DNA of 64,000 nucleotides from Phytomonospora sp040655735 (GTDB taxonomy: Bacteria; Actinomycetota; Actinomycetes; Mycobacteriales; Micromonosporaceae), in the NCBI RefSeq assembly GCF_040655735.1, contig NZ_JBFAKK010000009.1, positions 124,001 through 188,000 on the forward strand, read 5' to 3'. The notes beneath the pieces are model-generated. The model worked only from the letters and a program-made list of their open reading frames with translations, was not told the origin of the DNA and did not search any database. Positions 49,847 to 59,180 of the stretch are shown here, piece after piece. Both the position numbers and the translations under genes were made by a program. Numbering within the stretch: the first letter of the stretch is position 1; every line of letters begins with the position of its first letter.

Positions 49847-50248
49847 TCACTCCACGATCGGCGGCTTCAGCAGCCAGCGCTCGATGACCTCGACGAGCTC
49901 GTCGAGGTCGGTGGTCTCGTGCGCGGCGGCCACGTTGTCCCAGTCGGGATCGAGCAGCACGACCCGAAACAGCCTCCGGTACCAGCCGACGTCGAGGGCC
50001 ACGTCGCGCCAGGTCTTGGCGGCGTCCAGCCACGGCGGACGCGCGCGCTGCATCCAGACCAGGTCCTCGGAGTCGTTCACCTCGACCAGACCGGAGTCGA
50101 GGAGGCGGGCATCGAGGGCGTTGTGATGCACCGTCCAGCCGCCCGGAACCCGCAGCGGGATGATTCCCCACGCCGGCCCGACGTGCGCGATCAGCGGGGA
50201 ATCCGGCGGCAGCGCCAGCTCGGGGCGGTCGCTCTCACGGTCGGCCAT
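49847..50248 (-). CDS. Conserved-looking hypothetical protein
   Basis: A 133-residue acidic/aromatic protein (HVGPAWGIIPLRVPGGWTVHHNALDARLLDSG, in parts) with no membrane segment. The organisation resembles small SMI1-like or immunity-type proteins in size, but no family is assigned. It is convergent with the GntR gene (1-bp gap) and is followed closely by the YigZ-type gene on the same strand. Confidence 0.65.
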   Translation of the reverse strand: MADRESDRPELALPPDSPLIAHVGPAWGIIPLRVPGGWTVHHNALDARLLDSGLVEVNDSEDLVWMQRARPPWLDAAKTWRDVALDVGWYRRLFRVVLLDPDWDNVAAAHETTDLDELVEVIERWLLKPPIVE

Positions 50249-50259
50249 GAGGCCGCACC

Positions 50260-50892
50260 CTAGCCGCCCTCGTCAACCGGCACTTCAACGTAGGTGGAGG
50301 CGCCCTCGGTCAGCACCGCCCGGCCGGCGGTCGCCTCGGCCGCCCACGCGGCGAAGGCCGCGAGCTCGGTGTCGGGCACGAGGACGTCCTGCGCGACGCC
50401 GGCGCCGTAGCGGACCTCGCCCAGCCGGTACCCGCGACCGTGCAGGTCCCCGACGAAGCGCCCGGCCGCGACGTGGTCGACCTCCACGGTCACCACCGTC
50501 ACCGGCAGCCGCTCGACGGCGCCGACCGCGTCGAGCGCGACCGCGACAGCCTGCCCGTAGGCGCGAACGAGCCCGCCCGCACCGAGTTTCACGCCCCCGA
50601 AATAGCGGGTGACGACCGCGACGGTGTCGGTCAGCCCGCGCCGGTGCAGGACCTCCATCATCGGCACGCCCGCCGTGCCCGCGGGCTCCCCGTCGTCGCT
50701 GCTCTTACCGAGTTCGGCGTGCTCGCCGAGGACGTAGGCGGTGCAGTTGTGCGTCGCCGCGCGGTGCTCCCGCCGCCGCTCGGCGATGAAGGCCGCGGCG
50801 GCGTCCTCGGTGGAGACCCGGCCGACGGCGCAGATGAAGCGCGAGCGCCGGATCTCGATCTCGGTGACTGCGTCGCGACTGATCATCCGCAT
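50260..50892 (-). CDS. YigZ/IMPACT-family protein
   Basis: A 210-residue protein of the UPF0029 (YigZ/YvyE) group. The conserved N-terminal domain has RSRFICAVGRVSTEDAAAAFI, HRAATHNCTAYVLG, DDGEPAGTAGVPMMEVL and TRYFGGVKLGAGGLVRAYG. Relatives bind translation-linked factors or act as proline dipeptidase-like proteins, but function in bacteria is unsettled. ATG 50890-50892 is followed by a second ATG two codons later. It diverges from the phosphatase. Confidence 0.92.
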   Translation of the reverse strand: MRMISRDAVTEIEIRRSRFICAVGRVSTEDAAAAFIAERRREHRAATHNCTAYVLGEHAELGKSSDDGEPAGTAGVPMMEVLHRRGLTDTVAVVTRYFGGVKLGAGGLVRAYGQAVAVALDAVGAVERLPVTVVTVEVDHVAAGRFVGDLHGRGYRLGEVRYGAGVAQDVLVPDTELAAFAAWAAEATAGRAVLTEGASTYVEVPVDEGG

Positions 50893-50953
50893 GGCCCCAT
50901 CATGCCGGGCGTGGCTGGTTAGGCTACGGCGACCGAACTTCCGAGGAGGACCC

Positions 50954-51736
50954 ATGGCCCGCCACATCCCGCTCGAAGGCTCCCCGAACGTCCGCGACCT
51001 GGGCGGCTACGCCACCGCCGACGGCCGGACCTTGGTCGAGGGGCGGCTCTACCGGGCCGGTTCCCTCAACGCGCTCACCGACGACGACCTCGCCGCCGTC
51101 ACCGCGCTGAAGCTGGCCACCGTCGTCGACTTCCGCACCCCCGGCGAGATCCAGGGCGCCGGCGCCGACCGCCTCCCCGACGGCCTGACCGCGACGCTCC
51201 TGCCGATCGGCGGCGGCGATCTCGACCAGTACTACAACGCCGCCTTCGATCCCGAGGAGAGGGCGCGCCTGCTCGAAGGCGGACGCAACGCCGAGGCGCT
51301 GGTCGGCATCAACCGCGGCTTCGTCTCCAGCGCCACCGAGCGCGAGCAGTTCGCCGAGGCCCTGCGGCTGATCGCCGATGCGGAGTCGCTGCCGATGCTG
51401 TTCCACTGCACGGCCGGCAAGGACCGCACCGGATGGCTGTCGGCGATCCTGCTGACCGCTCTGGGCGTCGACCGCGAGACCGTCACCGCCGACTACATGC
51501 TGTCCAACGAGTACTTCCTGCCCGGCGGCGAGGAACTGCTGGCCAAGCTCGCCGGCTCCGGACTCGATATCGACGCCGATCTCTTCCGTCCGCTCATCGA
51601 GCAGCGCCCGGCCTACCTGGAGGCCGCCTTCGCCGAGGCCGACGAACGCTTCGGGTCCTTCGACGGTTTCCTCCACAAGGGACTCGACCTCGACGACGAC
51701 ACGCTCGACGCGCTGCGCGCCGCCTTGCTCGACTGA
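50954..51736 (+). CDS. Protein tyrosine/serine phosphatase (PtpB-like)
   Basis: A 260-residue phosphatase. N-terminal substrate segment NVRDLGGYATADGR, P-loop HCTAGKDRTG with C152 and R158, and the C-terminal helices of the Y_phosphatase3 family. This resembles mycobacterial PtpB and Listeria LipA. It could act on phosphotyrosine or phosphoinositide. AGGAGG before the ATG at 50954 fixes the start; the longer frame to 50741 is spurious. Confidence 0.92.
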   Translation: MARHIPLEGSPNVRDLGGYATADGRTLVEGRLYRAGSLNALTDDDLAAVTALKLATVVDFRTPGEIQGAGADRLPDGLTATLLPIGGGDLDQYYNAAFDPEERARLLEGGRNAEALVGINRGFVSSATEREQFAEALRLIADAESLPMLFHCTAGKDRTGWLSAILLTALGVDRETVTADYMLSNEYFLPGGEELLAKLAGSGLDIDADLFRPLIEQRPAYLEAAFAEADERFGSFDGFLHKGLDLDDDTLDALRAALLD

Positions 51737-51773
51737 CCGGCCGCGGCCGGATCGGCTGGCCTAAAGTGACCAG

Positions 51774-52088
51774 ATGTCGTGGATCCTGCTGGTCGTGTCC
51801 GGTTTCCTGGAGACGGCCTGGGCGATCGCCCTGGAACGTTCACAGGGCTTCACCAGACCCGTGCCCAGCGTCATCTTCGGCGTCGCCCTGGTGGCGAGCA
51901 TGGTCGGGCTGGGATTGGCCCTGCGCGAGATCCCGGTCGGCACGGGTTACGCCGTGTGGGTCGGGATCGGCGCGGTCGGCACGGCCCTGGTCGGCATGAT
52001 CTGGCTCGGCGAGCCGACCAACATCGCCCGCATCGTCTGCCTGGTCCTGATCGTGGCCGGCGTCGTCGGCCTGAAGGTCTTCCACTAG
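51774..52088 (+). CDS. sugE: SugE-type small multidrug resistance protein
   Basis: A 104-residue, four-helix SMR transporter. The essential Glu is E13 in SGFLETAWAIALE. The second half has the SugE signature GTGYAVWVGIGAVGTALVGM rather than the EmrE type. SugE/Gdx proteins export guanidinium in exchange for protons as antiparallel dimers. No guanidine riboswitch is seen in the short upstream region. Confidence 0.9.
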   Translation: MSWILLVVSGFLETAWAIALERSQGFTRPVPSVIFGVALVASMVGLGLALREIPVGTGYAVWVGIGAVGTALVGMIWLGEPTNIARIVCLVLIVAGVVGLKVFH

Positions 52089-52175
52089 CCACACCCCTCG
52101 CGCCCCTCAACGCGGAACGGCAACCGAGATCTGGGGAGCAGGCATGCACGCCAACGGCGAGTCCGGCGCGACCCG

Positions 52176-53756
52176 ATGAGCGAACTGGCCGTCGGTTTCA
52201 TCCTCGTCCTCGGCGGGATCCTGCTCACGCCGCTCGCCGAGCGGATGCGGGTACCCGCGCCGGTGCTGACCACGATCTTCGGGTTGATGCTCGGGCTGGT
52301 CCCGAGCCTGCCGGACCTCAGCATCCCGCCCGAGGCGATGCTGCCGCTGCTGCTGCCGCCGTTGCTGTACGCGGCGGCGCGGCGCTCGTCGTGGCGGGAG
52401 TTCGCCGCCAACGTCAAGCCGATCCTGGTGATGGCGGTCGCGCTGGTGTTCGTGACGGCGGCCGTGGTGTCGCTGGTGGCCGCCAGCGTGCACCCGGCCC
52501 TGCCGATCGGCGGGGCGATCATCCTCGGCGCGATCGTCTCGCCGCCCGACGCCGCCGCCGTCACCACGATCGCCGGTCGCCTGGGACTCCCCCGCCGGCT
52601 GGTGACCGTGCTGGAGGGCGAGGGCCTGTTCAACGACGTGACCGCGCTGACGCTCTACCAGGTCGCCGTCGCCGGAGTCGTCGCCGGATCCTTCTCGCCG
52701 TGGCGGGCGATGGGCGAGTTCGTCTACTCGGGCGCCGCGGCCGTCCTCATCGGACTGCTGGTCGGGCTGTTCGCCAAGGTCCTGTTCGACCAGCTCTCCG
52801 ACTCGCGGCTGACGACCGCGCTGAGCCTGCTGGTCCCCTATCTCGCCTACATTCCCGCCGACGAGGCCGGCGCGTCGGGCGTGCTGGCCGTGCTGACGGC
52901 GGCGTTCTTCCTCGGCGGGATCAGCGGCGACCCCGACGACATCGAGGGGCGGCTGGTCGCCGGGTCCTTCTGGGACGTCACCGAGCTCATGGTCACCGCG
53001 ATCACCTTCGGCCTGATCGGGCTGGAGCTGGTGAACGTGTGGCACTCGGTCGGGCCGGCGGCCGGGCGCCTGATCTGGACGGCGGTCCTGATCGGCGGCG
53101 TGGTCATCGCCGTCCGCGCGCTGTGGATGATGGCGGCCTACTTCTTCAGCCGCAGCGGGCGGCTCTGGAGCGGCCGTGCGCTGGGATGGCAGGGGGCGCT
53201 GGTCATCGCGTGGTCGGGGATGCGCGGTGTCGTCACGATCGTGACGGCGCTGGCGCTGCCCTTCACCACCGACTCGGGCGAGCCGCTGCCGGGCCGCGAC
53301 CAGATCCTGTTCGTGGCGATGATCGTGGTGGTCCTGACGCTGTTGTTGCAGGGGCTGACCCTGCCCTGGCTGATCGCGCGCATCGGGCTTCGCGTCGACG
53401 CCGAACGCGAGGCCGCCGCGACCCGCAAGGTTCACGAGGTCGCGCGCGAGGCCGCCTTCCAGCGGCTCGACGAACTCCTGGGCGAGGACGGCCTGCCCAC
53501 CGACGCCGCCGAGCGGATGCGGGCCCGCTACGAGCTGATGTTCACCGATACCGAGGATCTGCCCGAACCCGGCCAGCGCAACGAAAGGGAGCGCATGCTG
53601 GCCTTCCGTGACAAGCTGCGCGAGACCGAGCGGGAGATGATGTCGGCGGCGAGAGCAGCACTGCTGGCAGCCCGGACGCGTCCCGGGTACGACCCGGCGA
53701 TCATCGACCAGGTGATGTCGACGCTGGACGTTCGCTCCGCCGGCCTCGGCGGTTGA
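52176..53756 (+). CDS. CPA1-family sodium/proton antiporter
   Basis: A 526-residue membrane antiporter with about 11-12 helices. CPA1 landmarks: the early ILLTPLAERMRVPAPVL, the two Asp region (ILGAIVSPPDAAAVTTI, with the acidic D of the transport site), GEGLFNDVTAL and the Arg motif in GMRGVVTIVTALALP. A charged cytoplasmic tail of about 120 residues (from EREAAATRKVHEV) is likely regulatory. It exchanges Na+ or K+ for H+. Confidence 0.92.
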   Translation: MSELAVGFILVLGGILLTPLAERMRVPAPVLTTIFGLMLGLVPSLPDLSIPPEAMLPLLLPPLLYAAARRSSWREFAANVKPILVMAVALVFVTAAVVSLVAASVHPALPIGGAIILGAIVSPPDAAAVTTIAGRLGLPRRLVTVLEGEGLFNDVTALTLYQVAVAGVVAGSFSPWRAMGEFVYSGAAAVLIGLLVGLFAKVLFDQLSDSRLTTALSLLVPYLAYIPADEAGASGVLAVLTAAFFLGGISGDPDDIEGRLVAGSFWDVTELMVTAITFGLIGLELVNVWHSVGPAAGRLIWTAVLIGGVVIAVRALWMMAAYFFSRSGRLWSGRALGWQGALVIAWSGMRGVVTIVTALALPFTTDSGEPLPGRDQILFVAMIVVVLTLLLQGLTLPWLIARIGLRVDAEREAAATRKVHEVAREAAFQRLDELLGEDGLPTDAAERMRARYELMFTDTEDLPEPGQRNERERMLAFRDKLRETEREMMSAARAALLAARTRPGYDPAIIDQVMSTLDVRSAGLGG

Positions 53757-53780
53757 ACCGGTCGCCGTTCCGGGCGGGTA

Positions 53781-53818
53781 AGGCTATGGATAGCGGCTAG
53801 TATCGTTATCCATAGCCT
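53781..53818. promoter_or_regulatory. 12-bp inverted repeat upstream of the ABA4-like gene
   Basis: AGGCTATGGATA (53781-53792) and its exact complement TATCCATAGCCT (53807-53818) with a 14-nt spacer, 21 bp before the ATG at 53840. It is a strong operator or hairpin candidate. The gene has no adjacent regulator, so the factor is unknown. Confidence 0.6.
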
Positions 53819-53839
53819 CACCACCCCGGAGCGCACCCC

Positions 53840-54283
53840 ATGCCCGAGACCCTGTTCAGCCTCGTCTTCGTCACCGCCGCGCCGTTCTGGTTCCTCATGA
53901 TCGTCCTGCCCGCCTGGTCGTGGACGCATCGCATCGTCTCCTCGCCGCTCATCGCCGCCCCCGCGGCCGCGATCTACGCCGTCCTGGCCATCCCGCGGCT
54001 CGGCGACCTGCTCCCCGCCGTCGCCCGGCCGACGATCGACTCCGTCACCGAACTCCTCGCCACCCCCGACGGCACCGCCCTGGGCTGGGCGCACTTCATC
54101 GCCTTCGACCTCTTCGTCGGCCGCTGGATGTACCTCGACGCCCGCGAGCGCGGGATCCACCCGGTACTGATGGCCCCGATCCTGCTCCTGACGATCCTGC
54201 TCGGCCCGCTCGGTTTCCTGCTCTACCTCGCCGTCCGCTTCCTGCCGGTCGGGAAGCGGCGCGAAACCCGCGAGGCTAGCTGA
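53840..54283 (+). CDS. ABA4-like (DUF4281) membrane protein
   Basis: A 147-residue, four-helix membrane protein. The family segment WAHFIAFDLFVGRWMYLDARERGI is clear (read in two parts), with TILLGPLGFLLYLAVR near the C-terminus. Plant ABA4 acts in neoxanthin synthesis, but the bacterial proteins are uncharacterised. The 3' end overlaps the convergent DUF2254 gene by 8 nt. Confidence 0.88.
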   Translation: MPETLFSLVFVTAAPFWFLMIVLPAWSWTHRIVSSPLIAAPAAAIYAVLAIPRLGDLLPAVARPTIDSVTELLATPDGTALGWAHFIAFDLFVGRWMYLDARERGIHPVLMAPILLLTILLGPLGFLLYLAVRFLPVGKRRETREAS

Positions 54284-55568
54284 TCCCCTGCCGGTCGGGC
54301 ACCAGCGCGAAGCCCCGGTCGGCGACCCCGCCGCCCGACGCCTCGACCGCCGCGACCAGCAGCCGCCGCTCCAGCCGTACCGCGTCGGCGTGCACCGGCA
54401 GGGCGATCGCCTCCAGGTCGTCCAGCGCCGCCATGAGCCGGCGCGTGACCTGGGGCGTGCCGACCCCGCAGAGCCGCACCTCGGTGAACGCCTGGGCGAT
54501 CATGCCCGCGAAGCTCGGTTCGGCCAGCACGACGCGCAGCCGGCCGCGCCGGTCGCGCCAGGCGGTGGCGCTGTCGGGCTCGGTGATGACCCGCGCCAGC
54601 ACCTGATGCAGGCGGTCGATGGCGGCCACGGCGGTCGTCGGGTCGTTGATGGCCGCCGACAGCGCCCGGATGCAGATGTCGGTCAGCTGCCGCAGCCCGA
54701 AGCCGACGTCCTGGTACATGCTCCGCTCGGTCCCCACGCTCAGGCACCGCACGAGACCGCGGGCCCGGACCGGCGTCCCGCCGTGCACGCGGAAGACCGG
54801 CGTCCCCGTGGTCAGGAAGTCCCCGACCTCGGGCACCACCTCGACGACCGCTCCGGCGCGGCGCGCGATCCGGATCAGCCTCGACAAGTGCACGTCGCGG
54901 AGCACGCCGGAGCGCCCCGAGTGGCGGACGACGGCGTCGGGCTCGGCCGGCAGCGGGGCGAAGTCGGTGTCGAGGTGCCAGTAGCGCAGCGCGCGCATGG
55001 TCTCGGCGACGATCCGCTCCATCACGAAGGTGACCCGCATCAGCCGCAGCGTCGAGTTCACGTACAGCACGAACAGCACGAGACAGATCTGCACGAGGAC
55101 CAGCGCGATGAGGGCCGAAACGATCGGCACCGACACCAGCAGCTCGGGATCCTTCTCGTCGTCGTAGCCGAGCTGGACGCACAGCGCGAACACGAAGGTC
55201 GCCAGCGTCACCGAAAGCGTCGCCTTCGTTATCCGGCTGCGCACGTACAGGCGCAATACGCGTGGCGAGAACTGGCTCGACGCCATTTGCAACGCCACCA
55301 GTGAAATGGAGAAGACGACACCGACAAAGGTCAGCATCGCCGCGGCGACCCCGGAGATGATTCCGCGCGCGGCGTCCGAGAAGGACTGAAGACTCGCGAC
55401 GGCGTCGACTCCACCGGCCGACCTGGCGCCGCCGACGATGACCTCGTCGGCCGAGGTCGCCAGCCAGACCAGTCCCCAGGCCAAGACCATCGCCACCAGC
55501 GGCGCGAACCAGAGGGTGTCGCGCAGGTGCTCGCGGATCGGGGAGCGGGGCCGCCGCCACATCGCCAT
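54276..55568 (-). CDS. DUF2254 membrane protein
   Basis: A 430-residue protein with about four N-terminal membrane segments (about 20-38, 68-95, 120-140 and 150-172) followed by a large cytoplasmic domain. DUF2254 features include FVGVVFSISLVALQMASSQFSPRVLR, the conserved SPRVLR and ALSAAINDPTTA, and a C-terminal region rich in Arg/Glu. Function is unknown; the layout recalls mechanosensitive or sensor channels. There is no operon partner in the window. Confidence 0.9.
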   Translation of the reverse strand: MAMWRRPRSPIREHLRDTLWFAPLVAMVLAWGLVWLATSADEVIVGGARSAGGVDAVASLQSFSDAARGIISGVAAAMLTFVGVVFSISLVALQMASSQFSPRVLRLYVRSRITKATLSVTLATFVFALCVQLGYDDEKDPELLVSVPIVSALIALVLVQICLVLFVLYVNSTLRLMRVTFVMERIVAETMRALRYWHLDTDFAPLPAEPDAVVRHSGRSGVLRDVHLSRLIRIARRAGAVVEVVPEVGDFLTTGTPVFRVHGGTPVRARGLVRCLSVGTERSMYQDVGFGLRQLTDICIRALSAAINDPTTAVAAIDRLHQVLARVITEPDSATAWRDRRGRLRVVLAEPSFAGMIAQAFTEVRLCGVGTPQVTRRLMAALDDLEAIALPVHADAVRLERRLLVAAVEASGGGVADRGFALVPDRQGIS

Positions 55569-55841
55569 GCCGATGAGGTTATGCGCGATGCGGGAGCAAT
55601 GCGGACCGATGCCGCCATATCCGTCGCGTCCAAGGTGGATCGCCGGGTCGATTCCGGGCGGAAATCCGGGCGCGTTCGATCGCCCCCACTATTTAAAGTT
55701 AGCAGCCGAAAAAGCGAAATGACAGGCTATATTTTCGCAGGTCAGCGGCCTAGAGTCGGAATCGGCCATCTTCGTCGACCTCACCGCCGCAAACGGCGGG
55801 TGCCCTCGCACGCCCATTTTCGCGCGATCACCAGGAGGACC

Positions 55842-57536
55842 ATGCTGCTCCGCCACGTCCGTCCACATTGGCCATTGGCCGTTTCGCTCGTCTTCTGCCT
55901 GCTCGCCACGACCGCGCTCCAGCTGCTCGGCCCCGGGCTCCTCGGCGCGTTCGTCGACGGCGCCACCTCCCGGGCCGCGACCGGCGCACTGCTCACTCTC
56001 GGCCTGATCTACCTCGCCTCCGTGCTCTGCGGAGGTGTCTTCGACGTCCTCGCCGAAGCCGTGGGCGGCCGCCTCGCCTGGCGCAGCACCAACGCCCTGC
56101 GCGAGGACCTGCTGCGCCACTGCCTCAACGCCGACCTGGACTTCCACTCCCGCCACTCCCCCGGCGAACTCATCTCACGCGTCGACGGCGACACCGCCAA
56201 ACTCGCCGACTTCGCCTCCCGCCTGCTGATCATGCTGGCCGTCAACGTCCTGCTGATGCTGGGCATCAGCGCCGTCCTGTTCACCGTCGACTGGCGCATC
56301 GGCCTCGGCTGCGCCCTCCTCATCATGTTCGGGATGTCCCTGGTCCGCCGGATGGTCGGCACGGCGGTGTCGGCCACGACCGCCACCAGCGCAGCCGCGG
56401 CCGACGTCTGCGGCTACGTCGAGGAACACGTCCGCGGGATCGAGGACCTGGCGCCCAACGGCGCCACCGCCCACACCCTGCACGGCCTGACGGTCCGCAG
56501 CGGGATCCTCTACCGGGCCCGGAAACACTCGGTGCGCCTCCAGGTCCGATGGCCCCGGACGGCGCAGCACCTCAACTGGATCGCGGTCGTGGCCGGACTG
56601 GCCGGCGCGATCGTGCTCCACCAGTCCGGAGCGCTCAGCCTCGGCGACGTGTACGCGGTGGTGGCGTACCTGACGCTGCTGCGCGTGCCGCTGCTGACGA
56701 TCTCCAACCACATGTCGCAGATCGACGAGGCACTGGCCGCGCTGCGCCGCAGCCGCGAACTGCTCGCCGAGGCCCCGACGATCGTGCCCGGCGACACCGA
56801 TCTCCCGGCCGGCGCGCTGTCGGTCGAGGTGGACGCCGTCGAGTTCGCCTATGCCGACCGCGCGGTCCTTCGCGGGGTATCGCTGACGGTGCCGGCCGGG
56901 AAGCAGCTGGCGCTGGTCGGCGTCTCCGGTGGCGGTAAGACGACGATCGCGCGTCTGCTCACCCGGATGCTCGACCCATACGCCGGTGCGGTCCGGGTCG
57001 GTGGAGTCGACCTCCGGGAGGTCAGCGCCGCCTCGGCACGCGGCTCGATCACCTACGTGACGCAGGAGGTGCGCGTACTGGCGGCCTCGGTGCGCGACAA
57101 CGTGGCCGTGTACGACGACGGGATCACCGACGCGCGGATCACCGAGGTACTGCGGACCGTCGGCCTCGGCACCTGGCTGGCGGGTCTGCCCGAGGGCCTG
57201 CGGACGGTGCTGGGCGGCGAGCACGGCCTGTCGGCCGGGCAGGAACAGCTGCTGGCGATCGCGCGGGTCCTGCTGCGGGATCCGGGTCTGGTGATCCTCG
57301 ACGAGGCGTCCTCGCGGATCCCGCCGGCCGACCGGGAGGCGGTGTCGGCTGCGGTCCGGACGCTTCTGTCGGGACGCACGTCGGTGCTGATCGCCCACCG
57401 GCTCGACACGGTCGCCTCCGCCGACGCGGTGGCGGTCGTCGAGGACGGCCGGATCGCCGAGTACGGCACCTACACCGAGCTGTCGGCCGACCGCGGCTCG
57501 CGGCTCGCCCGCGCCCTGTCTTCCGTGGAGGCCTGA
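55842..57536 (+). CDS. ABC exporter half, subunit 1
   Basis: A 564-residue exporter half with six N-terminal membrane helices and a C-terminal ATPase. Walker A GVSGGGKTT, Q-loop YVTQEVRV, signature LSAGQEQ (one residue off the LSGGQ consensus), Walker B LVILDEASS with the catalytic Glu, an unusual D-loop (SRIPPAD instead of SALD) and IAHRLDT. AGGAGG at 55833-55838 sets ATG 55842. The next gene starts immediately after its stop, indicating a heterodimeric pair. Confidence 0.92.
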   Translation: MLLRHVRPHWPLAVSLVFCLLATTALQLLGPGLLGAFVDGATSRAATGALLTLGLIYLASVLCGGVFDVLAEAVGGRLAWRSTNALREDLLRHCLNADLDFHSRHSPGELISRVDGDTAKLADFASRLLIMLAVNVLLMLGISAVLFTVDWRIGLGCALLIMFGMSLVRRMVGTAVSATTATSAAAADVCGYVEEHVRGIEDLAPNGATAHTLHGLTVRSGILYRARKHSVRLQVRWPRTAQHLNWIAVVAGLAGAIVLHQSGALSLGDVYAVVAYLTLLRVPLLTISNHMSQIDEALAALRRSRELLAEAPTIVPGDTDLPAGALSVEVDAVEFAYADRAVLRGVSLTVPAGKQLALVGVSGGGKTTIARLLTRMLDPYAGAVRVGGVDLREVSAASARGSITYVTQEVRVLAASVRDNVAVYDDGITDARITEVLRTVGLGTWLAGLPEGLRTVLGGEHGLSAGQEQLLAIARVLLRDPGLVILDEASSRIPPADREAVSAAVRTLLSGRTSVLIAHRLDTVASADAVAVVEDGRIAEYGTYTELSADRGSRLARALSSVEA

Positions 57537-59180
57537 ATGACCCGATCGCGAATGCGCGACCTCTTCGTCCAACACTGGCCGCGCCTGGCCCTGATCCTCG
57601 CGTGCTGGGTGCTGCTCCGGCTCGGCTTCGTGGCCTCGGCGCTGCTGCTCAAGGAGGTGTTCGACGAGCTGACCGGCGGCCGGACGGGCCTGTCACTGTG
57701 GCTGCTGCTGGCGGTGCTGGCCGGCACCCACCTCGCGCGCACCTTCCTGTGGTTCGACGTGATCATGGGGCGCCTGGAGGTCTGGTACTCCGAGCGGATC
57801 ATGGTGCAGTTGCGCCTCAACGTGCTGGCGGGGCTGTTTCGGCGGCCGGCGGCGACGACGGCGGATCGGCCTGTCGGCGACGTGGTCGACCGCTTCGACC
57901 GGGACGCCGCCGAGCTGCGGATCGTTCCACTGTGGACGGCCAGTGTCGCCTCACGCGTGCTGAACATGGTCCCGCTGCTCGGCATCATGCTGTCGGTGAG
58001 CGCGCCGGTCACGGTCGGCGTGGTGCTGCCCTTCGTGGTCGTCTTGGGCGTCGCCAGGATGATGGCCGGTCGCGTCGCCGCCCAGCGGGCGGAGAGCAGG
58101 TCGGCCGCCGCCGAGGTCGGCGCCGTGATCGGTGAGTCGATGCGCGCGGCGGGGACACTGCGCGCGCTGGGGCACCAGGAGCACGCCGTATCGCGGTTGC
58201 GCTCGCTCGGGAGGCACCGCGAACGGGTCTCCGTGCGCGAGCAGGTCTTCGGCGCGGTCCAGTCCTCGGTGTACCTCCTGGCGACGAACCTGTCGGCCGG
58301 GCTGATCATGGTCCTGGCCGCCCGGTCGATGGCGGCGGGCGAGCTCACCGTCGGCGACATGACGCTGATGGTGGCCTTGTCGTCGACCTTGGGCGACCTG
58401 GTGTTCTTCGTGGGCATCTCGATGCGCAAGTGGCGGCAGGCGCGGGTGTCGCTCGACCGGCTGTCGGCGCTGGTGCCCGATCACTCGGTGACCGCCCCGG
58501 CGCGCACCTGGCTGCGCACTCCCCCACCGGAGCCGGCGCCGGTTCCCGGCCGGGCCGAGCCGCTGGAATCCTTGCGGGTCAAGGGACTCAGCTGCCGGTA
58601 CGCCTCCGGAGGTGGCGTCGACGGCCTGGACCTGGAGCTTGAGCCGGGTGCGCTGACGGTGCTCACCGGCGCCGTCGGCACGGGCAAGACGACGGCCCTG
58701 CGCGGGATCCTGGGCCTGCTTCCCCGGCAGTCGGGGGCGGTGCTCTGGAACGGCGCCGAGGTCGACCCGGCGAGTTTCCTGGTCGCGCCACGGATCGGCT
58801 ACGTGCCGCAGGTCCCGCACCTGTTCACCGGCACCGTCGCCGAGAACATCCGGCTCGGAGCCGGCGGCGACATCGGGCACGCGGTGGGGGTCTCGGTCCT
58901 GTCGGCCGACCTCGACGCGCTCCCGGAGCGCGCCGACACGCTCATCGGCGTCGGCGGGCGCAGGCTGTCGGGCGGGCAGGCGCAGCGGGTCGCGCTGGCC
59001 CGGGCGATCCAGCGACGCCCGAGGCTGCTGGTCCTCGACGACGTCGACAGCGCCCTCGACGCGGTCACCGCACGCGAGCTGTGGGACCGGCTGCTCGGCG
59101 ACGGCGGCTACACGGTCTTGGCGGTCACCCACAATCCCTACGCGCTGTCCCGCGCGGGGCGGGTGATCACTCTGGGCTGA
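57537..59180 (+). CDS. ABC exporter half, subunit 2
   Basis: A 547-residue half with six membrane helices and an ATPase. Walker A GAVGTGKTT, Q-loop YVPQVPHLF, consensus signature LSGGQAQR, Walker B LLVLDDVDSALD in which Asp replaces the catalytic Glu, and switch His in AVTHNP. Together with subunit 1 this gives an asymmetric transporter. The degenerate site would pair this Walker B with the LSAGQ of subunit 1. It starts at the base after the subunit-1 stop. The 3' end overlaps the ATL gene by 14 nt. Confidence 0.92.
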   Translation: MTRSRMRDLFVQHWPRLALILACWVLLRLGFVASALLLKEVFDELTGGRTGLSLWLLLAVLAGTHLARTFLWFDVIMGRLEVWYSERIMVQLRLNVLAGLFRRPAATTADRPVGDVVDRFDRDAAELRIVPLWTASVASRVLNMVPLLGIMLSVSAPVTVGVVLPFVVVLGVARMMAGRVAAQRAESRSAAAEVGAVIGESMRAAGTLRALGHQEHAVSRLRSLGRHRERVSVREQVFGAVQSSVYLLATNLSAGLIMVLAARSMAAGELTVGDMTLMVALSSTLGDLVFFVGISMRKWRQARVSLDRLSALVPDHSVTAPARTWLRTPPPEPAPVPGRAEPLESLRVKGLSCRYASGGGVDGLDLELEPGALTVLTGAVGTGKTTALRGILGLLPRQSGAVLWNGAEVDPASFLVAPRIGYVPQVPHLFTGTVAENIRLGAGGDIGHAVGVSVLSADLDALPERADTLIGVGGRRLSGGQAQRVALARAIQRRPRLLVLDDVDSALDAVTARELWDRLLGDGGYTVLAVTHNPYALSRAGRVITLG

